Below, piece by piece: positions 1 through 7,749 of a DNA stretch of 11,055 nt; positions within the stretch are counted from its first letter, which is position 1; the number at the start of each line of letters is the position of its first letter. This stretch comes from Flavobacteriales bacterium (lineage in GTDB: Bacteria > Bacteroidota > Bacteroidia > Flavobacteriales_D > Crocinitomicaceae): contig RFNX01000644.1 in assembly GCA_009926905.1 (NCBI GenBank), positions 1 through 11,055 of the forward strand, in the 5' to 3' direction. The notes beneath the pieces are model-generated. The model did no database searches. It worked only from the letters and a program-made list of their open reading frames with translations, and was not told the origin of the DNA. Position numbers and translations under genes: made by a program.

Positions 1-2
1 GG

Positions 3-1073
3 GGTTACGTTTTTGGTACAGTTCCTTCCAATTCAGATAATAAAAATCTACCAACAATTTGTTTTTGTTCTCACATGGACACAGCGCCAGATTGTAGCGG
101 AACAAACGTAAAACCCATCGTTCATCGCAATTATGACGGAACGCCAATCGTGCTTCCGGACGATGAAACGCAAATTATTACGACTGAAAAACATGCTTAT
201 TTGAAGTCGAAAATTGGCGACGATTTGATTACAGCAAGTGGTTTGACTTTATTAGGTGCAGATGACAAAGCCGGCATCGCGATCATCATGGATTTCGTAC
301 AGTATTTGGCAAAAAATCCTGAAGTGAAACATGGTGACGTGCGTATTTTGTTTACGTCAGACGAAGAAGTGGGTCGAGGTGTGGAGCAGTTGGACATGAA
401 AAAATTAAACGCCGATTACGGATATACATTAGACGGTGGGCAATTGGGCGATATCGAAGACGAAACATTTTCTGCAGATGCGGTTAAAATTACTTTTCAC
501 GGAATAAGTGCGCATCCTGGTTATGCGAAAAATAAAATGGTAAATGCAATTAAACTCGCTTCGGAAATGGTGGCAGCTTTACCAAAAGATCGTTGGTCGC
601 CAGAAACAACAAGTAATAGAGAAGGATTTGTGCATCCAACTTCGATCGAAGGCGGTTTGGAACAAGCAACTTTGCAATTCATCATTCGGGATCATCAAAC
701 ATCTAAATTAGAAGAATACGAAGCGGAATTAAAACACATCACAGAAAGTATTGTCAATCAATATCCAGGTTCAAGTTTTGACTTCAAAATCATTGAGCAA
801 TACCGAAATATGAAGGAAATTTTACAAGAAGTTCCTTTCGTTACGGATTATGCGGAACAAGCTATGTTGAAAGCAGGCGTTGAACCAAAACGTAAGATTA
901 TTCGTGGAGGAACTGACGGTTCGCGCTTATCGTTTATGGGATTGCCTTGTCCAAATATCTTTACAGGCGAAATGGCGATACATTCCAAACACGAATATGT
1001 GAGTGTGCAAGACATGCAGAAAGCAGTAAAAACCTTGGTAGAATTGATTCAGATTTGGGAAAAACATTCTTAA
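3..1073 (+). CDS. pepT: Peptidase T (tripeptide aminopeptidase), 5'-truncated by the window edge
   Basis: This is a cytosolic zinc metallopeptidase of the M20 family that removes the N-terminal residue from tripeptides. The frame is open from the window edge; the first ATG at 75 is internal, because it encodes the Met of the metal-binding motif HMDTAPD (nt 72-92). Other catalytic signatures are visible in order: LGADDKAG with the bridging Asp (nt 261-266), DEEVGRG with the catalytic and metal-binding Glu pair (nt 360-368), YTLDGG, the RGGTDGSRLSFMGLPCPN segment typical of PepT, and the last metal His in HSKHEYV (nt 981-998). The fragment codes for 356 residues against roughly 408 in the enterobacterial enzyme, so about 50 N-terminal residues lie outside the window. 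Its base composition is higher in GC than the downstream genes. It looks like a chromosomal housekeeping gene flanking the accessory locus and is not obviously part of that pathway. Confidence 0.96.
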   Translation, partial: GYVFGTVPSNSDNKNLPTICFCSHMDTAPDCSGTNVKPIVHRNYDGTPIVLPDDETQIITTEKHAYLKSKIGDDLITASGLTLLGADDKAGIAIIMDFVQYLAKNPEVKHGDVRILFTSDEEVGRGVEQLDMKKLNADYGYTLDGGQLGDIEDETFSADAVKITFHGISAHPGYAKNKMVNAIKLASEMVAALPKDRWSPETTSNREGFVHPTSIEGGLEQATLQFIIRDHQTSKLEEYEAELKHITESIVNQYPGSSFDFKIIEQYRNMKEILQEVPFVTDYAEQAMLKAGVEPKRKIIRGGTDGSRLSFMGLPCPNIFTGEMAIHSKHEYVSVQDMQKAVKTLVELIQIWEKHS

Positions 1074-1139
1074 TTCTTTAGTCATTAATTTGTTTTCTAG
1101 CTTAAAGTATTGATTTTCAAAATCTAATTCGTGGTAATA

Positions 1140-1181
1140 AGCTTCATTTTTTATACTTTTAAGGCGTAAATTAATGAAGCT
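1140..1181. repeat. 9-bp perfect inverted repeat overlapping a start codon
   Basis: AGCTTCATT at 1140-1148 is the exact reverse complement of AATGAAGCT at 1173-1181, with a 24-nt loop. The right arm contains the ATG (1174-1176) of the glycosyltransferase gene, so an RNA hairpin here would cover its initiation region. One such repeat is about what chance would give in 11 kb, so a regulatory role is only a possibility. Confidence 0.3.
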
Positions 1182-2694
1182 AAACAAATTTCTTTCCTTT
1201 TCGATTGCTCTATTGGCATTGGTCTCAGCTTTTTTTTGGAATGAGTTGAACACTCATAATCTAAAAAAAGCACACATAAAGCTGCGTGAAAATCAAACGG
1301 TGATTACTGAAGACGACGCAAGTTACCTCAATCCATACAAGCGTTTGGATAAAATTGGGAGTACGTATGAAAATCAATTGGAGAAATACACTTCAACAAT
1401 TCGTCCTCCAGGATACGGGATTTTTTATTATTTTTCATTAAAAATAGGAGGGGAGAAACACGCACTTTATCTTCTGAAAATTGTTCAAAGCTTATTGTTT
1501 GGATTTTCAGTTTTTTGTTTTTTTGAGCTCACTTATTTTTTCACGAAAGCAAATTGGTTGTCGGCAATTGCAGCTATAATTTATGGAATTTTACCCTTCA
1601 CACAAGGATTTTTATATTATACCTTAACCGAAGGAATTACGCCAGCACTTTTCTTAGCTGTTCTATATTTTTCAATGAAAACCTTCATTGAAAAGGAAAT
1701 TCGGGTGCAATTAATGTATTTGTTTTTTGCTTCGTCTTTCTTTTCATTTTTGCTATTAGTTCGACCATTTATGATTGTGTTTTTACCTTTTGTTTTGGTG
1801 ATATTATTTTTAGAATGGTTTAGAACCAAAGGTATGCGAACGGTTTTGTTAAATCTTTTACTTTTCACTTCAATCAGCTTGTCAGGATTGTTCACGTGGC
1901 AAATTCGTGGTGAATTATTATTAGGTAAATTCCTTGGCTTGCATCCCATTTATCAAAATGAAATTCCAGGTGTTTTCAGAAAACCACACGAAGCATTGTG
2001 GAACATGTTTAAAGGCTGGGAAGCTTCAGGAGCACATTTTCATGAAACGATTGTGCCATTTTGGGAAGCAACAATGAAACTTGATACTTCTGAACAACGC
2101 ATCGATGAGGTAATCCAACGACTACCCAAAAGTGTTGTTAAGTCAATTGGTAAAAATGAATTAAAGTGGGGATTTATTCTTTATCGAAAGGCTATTCTTG
2201 CCCAAAAACCCTATTTTGATAAACAGCAAGTGATGCCTCATCATCTACTAGAATCTGAACAAAGAGCATCCAAAAATTTTGAAAGGTTAGCAGTGAAATT
2301 TAGCTCACGAAATTTATACGTTTACCATGTGCAAACACCTTTGAAAGTCTTGAAGTCTATGGTATTTCATTCAAATTTATCGATGTATCAATTTCAGCAT
2401 ACCTATCGAGGTGCGTTTTGGACGGAAGCCTTGCGTTATTTATGCTTTGCAATTCACAGTTTGGCTTTTGTATTGTTACCATTCGCATTTTTCTTGTTGC
2501 GCGACTTACGAATACGTATTCTAATCATCGGCTTATTTACTTTCATTTTTTACTTATTCTATTTTCAACGTGGAATCGAAGAACGCTACACCCTTCCAAT
2601 TTTGCCGCTTTTGACAATCTTTGGAGTGATGACAGTGAAACAGATTATAGTTCGAATTAAGAAAAGTAAGCTTCTTAAAAAATTGATGTTTTAA
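1174..2694 (+). CDS. GT-C fold membrane glycosyltransferase, family 39-like (ArnT/PMT type)
   Basis: This is predicted to be a polytopic inner-membrane glycosyltransferase that uses a polyprenyl-phosphate sugar and acts on the periplasmic face. The 506-residue product begins with a membrane segment (about 7-24). This is followed by a large outer loop carrying the acidic cluster EDDASYL (46-52), in the place of the catalytic Asp of GT-C enzymes, and RPPGYGIFY (77-85), a hallmark of family 39. Further hydrophobic segments lie at about 97-122, 127-147, 152-168, 178-213, 223-243, 420-443, 447-464 and 472-492. Near the end, ERYTLPILPLL (470-480) matches the RYxLPxxP signature of the family. No Shine-Dalgarno sequence precedes the ATG. 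It lies 100 bp after pepT and 144 bp before the permease, so co-transcription is uncertain. The acceptor and the sugar are unknown; modification of a lipid A-like or polysaccharide molecule is plausible given the exporter gene downstream. Confidence 0.8.
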   Translation: MKLNKFLSFSIALLALVSAFFWNELNTHNLKKAHIKLRENQTVITEDDASYLNPYKRLDKIGSTYENQLEKYTSTIRPPGYGIFYYFSLKIGGEKHALYLLKIVQSLLFGFSVFCFFELTYFFTKANWLSAIAAIIYGILPFTQGFLYYTLTEGITPALFLAVLYFSMKTFIEKEIRVQLMYLFFASSFFSFLLLVRPFMIVFLPFVLVILFLEWFRTKGMRTVLLNLLLFTSISLSGLFTWQIRGELLLGKFLGLHPIYQNEIPGVFRKPHEALWNMFKGWEASGAHFHETIVPFWEATMKLDTSEQRIDEVIQRLPKSVVKSIGKNELKWGFILYRKAILAQKPYFDKQQVMPHHLLESEQRASKNFERLAVKFSSRNLYVYHVQTPLKVLKSMVFHSNLSMYQFQHTYRGAFWTEALRYLCFAIHSLAFVLLPFAFFLLRDLRIRILIIGLFTFIFYLFYFQRGIEERYTLPILPLLTIFGVMTVKQIIVRIKKSKLLKKLMF

Positions 2695-2838
2695 GAGCTA
2701 AATTATCCCCAATAAAATCAGTACTTTTGATAACGATGAAGACAAAATTAAATTGAATTTTGTAGTACTAAATTGCAATTGATTTGTGTCTTTAGAAGTT
2801 TTAATTGAACAAAACAAAGTCTTTTTTCAAAAATCTCA

Positions 2839-3669
2839 ATGCTAAATAAAAAAGAAAATATTCAAATAATTAGTTCGGAACAGGATAGTTTAAGAGAATA
2901 TTTTTTGAAAATTTTCCGAAACAGATTTTTAATTCAAACGTTTTCCAAACGCGATTTGAAAATTAAATATGCTCAAATGTGGTTAGGTTTAGGTTGGACG
3001 ATAGGTTCACCACTCATTTCTGTTGCAATTTACACTTTGTTTTTCGGCTATTTTCTACACTTGAATACTTTTAAATATCCCTATTTGTTATACATTCTCA
3101 GCGGATTAATAGCATGGAACATTTTCTCTCAACTATACACAAATATTTCAAGTTCTTTACTTTCGAACAGAGACATAATTACAAAAATGGCTTTTCCAAA
3201 AATCATCATTCCACTTTCTAAAGTGTTGAATGTGTTGATTGAAAATGTGTTTTTATTTGTATTTTTTATTGTTGCTTTCGCTCTTTTTTATGTCCCATTA
3301 AGTTGGAAAATAATTGTTTTTCCTTTTGCTTTATTAGGTTTAATTTTGACTGGGTTTTCTATAGGATTGCTTTTGGCAGCTTTGAGTATCAAAAAGCGTG
3401 ATGTTTCTTTAGCCGCACCAAATTTAATTAACATGTCAGTTTGGGTAACGCCTGTTTTTTTCCCAGTTAGTATTATTCCGCAAGCATTCCAAAATTATAT
3501 CTATATCAATCCAGTTGCGGCTTATTTGGATATTTTTAGGTGGTCTTTTGGGTTAATTGATGACATTAATCATTTTTCAGCAATAGGAATACTTCTATCT
3601 TGCGTAATATTTTTGACTTCATTTTTACTTTTCAAAAAGTCAGAAGATTTTATCGTTGAATACATTTAA
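2839..3669 (+). CDS. ABC-2 type polysaccharide/polyol-phosphate exporter, permease subunit (Wzm/TagG-like)
   Basis: This is the membrane subunit of an ABC transporter that moves an undecaprenyl-linked glycan, or teichoic-acid-like polymer, across the inner membrane. The 276 residues have the usual family size. An N-terminal amphipathic part runs into the interface helix, FSKRDLKIKYAQMWLGLGW (35-53). About six membrane segments follow, at roughly 53-74, 82-105, 133-152, 156-183, 196-213 and 246-266. KRDVSLAAPNLINMSVWVTP (186-205) and NPVAAYLDIFRWSFG (224-238) are segments characteristic of the family. The gene that normally sits next to it, encoding the Wzt/TagH ATPase, is absent; the next gene is an oxygenase. 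Its last codons overlap the first possible ATG of that gene (3656), but the probable start there is 3680. No Shine-Dalgarno sequence is seen. It links the cluster to cell-surface glycan export. Confidence 0.9.
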   Translation: MLNKKENIQIISSEQDSLREYFLKIFRNRFLIQTFSKRDLKIKYAQMWLGLGWTIGSPLISVAIYTLFFGYFLHLNTFKYPYLLYILSGLIAWNIFSQLYTNISSSLLSNRDIITKMAFPKIIIPLSKVLNVLIENVFLFVFFIVAFALFYVPLSWKIIVFPFALLGLILTGFSIGLLLAALSIKKRDVSLAAPNLINMSVWVTPVFFPVSIIPQAFQNYIYINPVAAYLDIFRWSFGLIDDINHFSAIGILLSCVIFLTSFLLFKKSEDFIVEYI

Positions 3670-3679
3670 TACCAATAAA

Positions 3680-4600
3680 ATGAGAAGAGTTCTAAATGAT
3701 TCAGAATTAGAAGCACAGTTTCAGAAGCAAGGATATGTGAGTGTTCCATTTATTTCAGAAAAAGAAGTTGAAGAGCTAAAACAATTATTTTTTGATACGT
3801 TGCCAGATAGCGGTGGTCAAATCACATCGGACGATATTAAGAATGAACATTTTATCTCTTACGATTTCACATTTATCGATAAAAACCCAGCGTACAAGCG
3901 TAAAGTTTATGATATAATTACAGCATATTTCAAACCACACATGGAACGCTTGTTGGATAATTATAAACCAATTATTGCTAATTACATTCGAAAAAAACCA
4001 GAAACAGGAGAAGTTCCGTTGCATCAAAACTGGGCATTTTCAGATGAAATGAAATGTTCAACCGTTTCAATTTGGTGTCCATTAGTTGAAGCAACCGTTG
4101 AAAATGGAACACTTCAAGTATTGCCAGGTAGTCATAAGAAGTTTGGCAAAAACAGAGGTCCTATGGTGCCTTGGGAATTGGAAAAGATTAAGGATGAGAT
4201 CATAAACAATCATATGATTCCTTTGGAAACTAAAGCTGGAGATTGCGTTATTTTAGATGATAGTATTATACATTATTCGGCTATTAATAAAACAGAAGGT
4301 TTACGGTTAGTAATTCAGCTAATATGTATCCCTAAAGATATGCCTTCATTGCATTACCATAAAATTCCAGCGGGTAATGGGAATATTGAAGTCCTTGAAG
4401 TAGACGAAAATTTTTATTTCGAGTTTAATCCTTGGAAATTTCCAACTAATGTAAAAAAAATTGGGGAGGAGCCTTTTACCGTAAAATACTTTTCAGTTTT
4501 AGATTTTCAAAATGTAATGAAAGCTCCAAGATTTGATGAATTGAAAACAATAGAAGATAAAAGGTTTTTTAGTAAACTTTTTAGTGTTTTCAAATTATGA
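3680..4600 (+). CDS. PhyH-family Fe(II)/2-oxoglutarate dioxygenase, copy 1, with HQN in place of HQD
   Basis: This is the first of six tandem phytanoyl-CoA dioxygenase-like paralogues. An upstream in-frame ATG at 3656 overlaps the permease gene, but 3680 is preferred because the protein then begins MRRVLNDSE, matching the starts of copy 5 (MRQILKDS) and of copy 3 from its inner Met (MKRIFKN). Residues below count from 3680. Visible family features are the QKQGYVSVPF N-terminal segment, LPGSH, the distal metal His (H198, in DDSIIHYS) and the 2-oxoglutarate-binding Arg (R209), 11 residues after that His as in all six copies. The proximal motif is LHQNW: H115 is kept, but the metal-binding Asp is Asn 117 (codon AAC, 4028-4030). 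The C-terminal signature of the other copies is reduced to a degenerate DKRFFSKLFSVFKL. It may be an inactive or regulatory homologue, or an enzyme with altered metal chemistry. Its distance from copy 2 is 105 bp, unlike the tight spacing of the rest. Confidence 0.88.
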   Translation: MRRVLNDSELEAQFQKQGYVSVPFISEKEVEELKQLFFDTLPDSGGQITSDDIKNEHFISYDFTFIDKNPAYKRKVYDIITAYFKPHMERLLDNYKPIIANYIRKKPETGEVPLHQNWAFSDEMKCSTVSIWCPLVEATVENGTLQVLPGSHKKFGKNRGPMVPWELEKIKDEIINNHMIPLETKAGDCVILDDSIIHYSAINKTEGLRLVIQLICIPKDMPSLHYHKIPAGNGNIEVLEVDENFYFEFNPWKFPTNVKKIGEEPFTVKYFSVLDFQNVMKAPRFDELKTIEDKRFFSKLFSVFKL

Positions 4601-4705
4601 ATTTACTAGATTACCTGATATTATGTAAAATAGTCAAGTCTAAAAATTCGTTTACATTTACTTGTCTATCAACTCGATCTTAATACATTATTATTCTAAT
4701 TAAAT

Positions 4706-5752
4706 ATGAACACACTATTCAAAGATCCTCAGATTCAAGAGTTTTTCAATAAAAATGGATTTGTCAGAATCAAAATGTTGGATGATGATGATGTAAAAGA
4801 ATTGTATTATTTTTTTATGTCTCAAAATCTTCGTGATCATTCAGGTTATGGATTTAATATGAGTATGGAAGATGATGACAAGGAAAAAGTTTCCCGAATT
4901 CGCAAGAAAATATTTGAAGTTGCACTTCCAAAAGCTCTACCTCATTTTGAAAATGCGAAAGTAATAGCAGGTAGTTTCGTTGTAAAGGAAAAAAATCCTC
5001 AAGGAGTTGTTCCGCCTCATCAAGATTGGACATTTGTTGAAAACGAAGGAGAATATTATTCGGTCACGTGTTGGATTCCATTGGTTCCTACACGTTTAGA
5101 AAATGGGTATATGGGTGTTATTAAAGGAAGTCATTTAATTTATGATAACATTCGCCCTTCACCGTCTCCTCAAGTACCAACGCCACTGATGAACCATCTT
5201 TTTGCAATTTTTCCATATTTAGAAATGTATGAAATGCAACCAGGTGAGGCCTTGATTTTTGACCACAGAACGTTTCATGCGTCTACACCAAATATTACTA
5301 ATGATCCAAGAGTTGCAATTGGTCTTGGTTTCACACAAGCAGATGCTCCGATTTGTCACTATTCGTTGAAGCAAAACGAAAAAAAAGATACGCTTCTAAA
5401 ATATAAAGTAGATGACCAGTTTTTGTTGAAATACGATAATTCCAAAATTTCTAGAATGTATGATAACAATCAAGAAATTGAAGGTTATGAAATAGTTGAA
5501 GAATTACCTTATGTTTATCCCAATCCAACGTCGGAAGAATTATTAGACTTAATAAAAGCTGCAGGAAACACTTTTAATATTGAATTATGTGAACACATGG
5601 CTAAATTGTTTAATTTCAACCCAGATGGTACATCTAAAACTTTTGAATCAGAATCTTTACCAACACAAGAAGTAGAAGAAAGAAGTTTTTGGAAAGTGTA
5701 TACACCGATGAATATTCTCCGAGAAGTTAAATTTAGAATCACAGGTAACTAG
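4706..5752 (+). CDS. PhyH-family Fe(II)/2-oxoglutarate dioxygenase, copy 2 (longest)
   Basis: This is predicted to be a cytosolic non-haem iron oxygenase that couples 2-oxoglutarate decarboxylation to hydroxylation or a related oxidation of an unidentified substrate. It has 348 residues. The metal-binding set is complete: PHQDW (H105, D107), then H191 in FDHRTFHAS, then the 2-oxoglutarate Arg R202. The usual PGSH turn reads KGSH (140-143). After the catalytic double-stranded beta-helix comes a longer linker (about 270-323) than in the other copies. The terminal signature then runs from R326, including RSFWKVYTPMNI (326-337). The start MNTLFKDPQIQEFF aligns with the paralogues. The stop codon is followed after 2 nt by the first ATG of copy 3, which indicates one transcript. 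No signal peptide is seen. The family assignment is firm; the substrate is not known. Confidence 0.92.
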   Translation: MNTLFKDPQIQEFFNKNGFVRIKMLDDDDVKELYYFFMSQNLRDHSGYGFNMSMEDDDKEKVSRIRKKIFEVALPKALPHFENAKVIAGSFVVKEKNPQGVVPPHQDWTFVENEGEYYSVTCWIPLVPTRLENGYMGVIKGSHLIYDNIRPSPSPQVPTPLMNHLFAIFPYLEMYEMQPGEALIFDHRTFHASTPNITNDPRVAIGLGFTQADAPICHYSLKQNEKKDTLLKYKVDDQFLLKYDNSKISRMYDNNQEIEGYEIVEELPYVYPNPTSEELLDLIKAAGNTFNIELCEHMAKLFNFNPDGTSKTFESESLPTQEVEERSFWKVYTPMNILREVKFRITGN

Positions 5753-5754
5753 CT

Positions 5755-6747
5755 ATGTTTGAATTTAAACCCATGAAACGAATTTTCAAAAATCTTCAAC
5801 AACAAGATGAATTTGAAAAAAATGGATTCATTATAGTAGATTTTTATACTCCAGAGGAAATCGAAGAAGTTAAAAATTTGTATCATAATTTGCATCCAAA
5901 AGATGAGGTTGGGTTTTTTCCAAGTGCATATTCAAAAGACAAAAAATATAGAGAAACCACAGATTCAGAACTCAAAAGAATTGGTCATCGAAGATTCAAT
6001 GAAATTTTTCAAGATTTCCAAGTAATTAATGGTTGTTTCATTGTAAAATCCCCAGGTGAATCAAGTTACTTACATGTTCATCAAGATATGACTTTGGTTG
6101 ATGAGTCGGAATATACAGGTATTAACGTGTGGACAACAACGGTCGATTTAACAGATGAAAATGGTGTGCTCTATGCTTTACCTGGTAGCCATCGATTTTA
6201 TCCAACTTATCGAGGCCACACACTCCCTGGGTTTTATGATCCCGTTCAAGAGGAGATAAAGGATTACATGATTCCCTATTACATCAAGGCTGGTCAAGCA
6301 ATCATATTCGATCAAAGTATAGTTCATTTTTCTCCACCAAATGATAGCAATGAAGTACGAATTGTAAGTAATGTTTATTTAACACATCAAGAAGCGACTT
6401 TTAGAATTTGCTACCACGACAAAACGAATCCTGATTGGAAAAACAAGGTAGAATTGTTTGAGCAAGACTTGTCGTTCATGACGAATTATGAGCAATTTGG
6501 TGCAAACATTTACGATCGACCAAAAATGGGTAAAAGCTTAGGTTTATTCGATTATAATTTTCCTAAATTGACCATTGAAGATTTGGAAAATAAGTTTAAA
6601 AAACCTCGGCTTAGAACAAATACACCAACAAAAAAAGCTCAAGAAAATCAAGCTAATAATCCTATTCAATCTGATTCAAGAACGTTTTTTGAAAAATATA
6701 CTCCTGCAAATATTGTACGTGAAATAGTTAATAGAATTAAAAATTAA
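5755..6747 (+). CDS. PhyH-family Fe(II)/2-oxoglutarate dioxygenase, copy 3
   Basis: This member of the tandem oxygenase array has 330 residues from the first ATG. An internal Met at position 7 (nt 5773, MKRIFKNLQQ) lines up with the starts of copies 1 and 5 and may be the true start; the upstream ATG leaves a 2-nt gap from copy 2, which also suits coupled translation. The active-site residues are complete: HVHQDM (H109, D111), H191 in FDQSIVHFS and R202. The Trp that follows HQD in most copies is Met here, and the usual W-[IV]-P-L strand reads WTTTV, so the substrate pocket may differ. Residues about 251-266 (IYDRPKMGKSLGLFDY) are closely matched in copy 4. A polar, Lys/Gln/Asn-rich linker (about 279-306) leads to the terminal signature, with RTFFEKYTPANI at 309-320. 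It is followed after 3 nt by copy 4. Confidence 0.92.
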   Translation: MFEFKPMKRIFKNLQQQDEFEKNGFIIVDFYTPEEIEEVKNLYHNLHPKDEVGFFPSAYSKDKKYRETTDSELKRIGHRRFNEIFQDFQVINGCFIVKSPGESSYLHVHQDMTLVDESEYTGINVWTTTVDLTDENGVLYALPGSHRFYPTYRGHTLPGFYDPVQEEIKDYMIPYYIKAGQAIIFDQSIVHFSPPNDSNEVRIVSNVYLTHQEATFRICYHDKTNPDWKNKVELFEQDLSFMTNYEQFGANIYDRPKMGKSLGLFDYNFPKLTIEDLENKFKKPRLRTNTPTKKAQENQANNPIQSDSRTFFEKYTPANIVREIVNRIKN

Positions 6748-6750
6748 AAC

Positions 6751-7746
6751 ATGTCCGTTCCTCCAATTTTTATAGATTCAGAAATGCAAGCCTTATTTGA
6801 AAAACAAGGGTTTGTTGTTATCCCTGACTTTTTGAATAAGGAAGAAATCACTCACATGGATACTTTATTTGATGAATTGCATCCAACGCTTCCTGAAAGT
6901 GGCTTTTTCGCAGGAAGTTATTCTCCTGATTTTGAGTATAAAAAAAAGGTAAGTGAAGAAATAAAAGTTGTTTATAAACGAACCTATGAACAATATTTCA
7001 AAGACTACACTCCTTTTGGAGGTGCTTTTCTTTTTAAAATGCCGTCAGAAAATTCGGATTTGTTCATACATCAAGATTGGACGGTCGTCGATGAAAGTAA
7101 ACAACTAGCGCTAAATATTTGGGTGCCTTTATGCGACGTGGATTTAGAAAATGGACCTTTGATGGTTTTGCCTGGAAGTCATTACCCTAACTTTCCAGTA
7201 CTTAGAGCTCCGACCATTCGATATTTTTTCGATCATGATTATTCGAAGGCGATGGAGCAGTTGATTCCTCTAACCGTAAAAGCTGGAACTGCGGTTGTTT
7301 TAAGTCAATCCTTGATACATTATTCACCCTCAAATAAGTCGTCTAAAATTCGCAAGGCAATAACTGCTGGTTTAAAAACTAAGGATTCGCAAATGATTTT
7401 TCATTTTAAAGATCCAAATAAAACAGAGAATGTACTTGAGAAATTTGAAATGGACGATGATTTCTTTATTCAGTTTGAGAATTTTTTTGAAGACATTTAC
7501 AAACGTCCTGAAGTTGGAAAAAGTGTTGGTTTTATCGAATATGAAGTGCCAAATCTTGTAGGTAATGAACTTACTGAATTGTTGAAAGAAATGAAACAAA
7601 AGGCTGGTTATAATTTTGTTGAAACAGAGAAAACAGAAAAAATTGATTTTAGAACAGAAGAAAAAGAAACAAGGTCTTTTTGGCAAATTTATACTCCAAA
7701 GAATATTTTTACAGAAATTTTAAGTAAACTTAATTTGAGAAAGTAA
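6751..7746 (+). CDS. PhyH-family Fe(II)/2-oxoglutarate dioxygenase, copy 4
   Basis: This is a 331-residue oxygenase with the full metal and cosubstrate set: IHQDW (H107, D109), H190 in SQSLIHYS and R201. LPGSH is intact (140-144). The segment before the distal His is VVLSQS, where most copies have (I/V)(I/L)(F/Y/L)D, a Ser replacing a second-shell Asp. The closest relative in the window is copy 3: both contain IY-x-RP-x-x-GKS-x-G (249-260 here) after the catalytic domain, at the same distance from the active site. A charged linker rich in Glu, Lys and Thr (about 290-307) precedes the terminal signature, with RSFWQIYTPKNI at 308-319. It is spaced 3 nt from both neighbours, so it lies inside one operon. 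It has neither a signal peptide nor membrane segments. Confidence 0.92.
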   Translation: MSVPPIFIDSEMQALFEKQGFVVIPDFLNKEEITHMDTLFDELHPTLPESGFFAGSYSPDFEYKKKVSEEIKVVYKRTYEQYFKDYTPFGGAFLFKMPSENSDLFIHQDWTVVDESKQLALNIWVPLCDVDLENGPLMVLPGSHYPNFPVLRAPTIRYFFDHDYSKAMEQLIPLTVKAGTAVVLSQSLIHYSPSNKSSKIRKAITAGLKTKDSQMIFHFKDPNKTENVLEKFEMDDDFFIQFENFFEDIYKRPEVGKSVGFIEYEVPNLVGNELTELLKEMKQKAGYNFVETEKTEKIDFRTEEKETRSFWQIYTPKNIFTEILSKLNLRK

Positions 7747-7749
7747 ATT

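Noticed and set aside
1121..1135. GATTTT-C-AAAATC near-palindrome after pepT as a terminator
   Set aside because: The loop is a single base and the arms are only A/T-rich hexamers with no following U-run, so it cannot form a credible terminator hairpin.
927..1253. Minus-strand 108-codon reading frame across the end of pepT and the start of the GT-C gene
   Set aside because: It overlaps two well supported genes and has no recognisable domain; it is a shadow. The other antisense frames of 60-110 codons were rejected for the same reason.
2418..2660. Plus-strand 80-codon frame within the GT-C gene
   Set aside because: It is out of frame inside the conserved C-terminal part of the glycosyltransferase; no homology features.
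2722..2729. TACTTTTG as a Bacteroidota -7 promoter box (TAnnTTTG)
   Set aside because: The octamer matches, but no TTTG or TTG lies at the expected distance upstream, and such octamers are frequent in AT-rich DNA; it is also 110 nt from the permease start.
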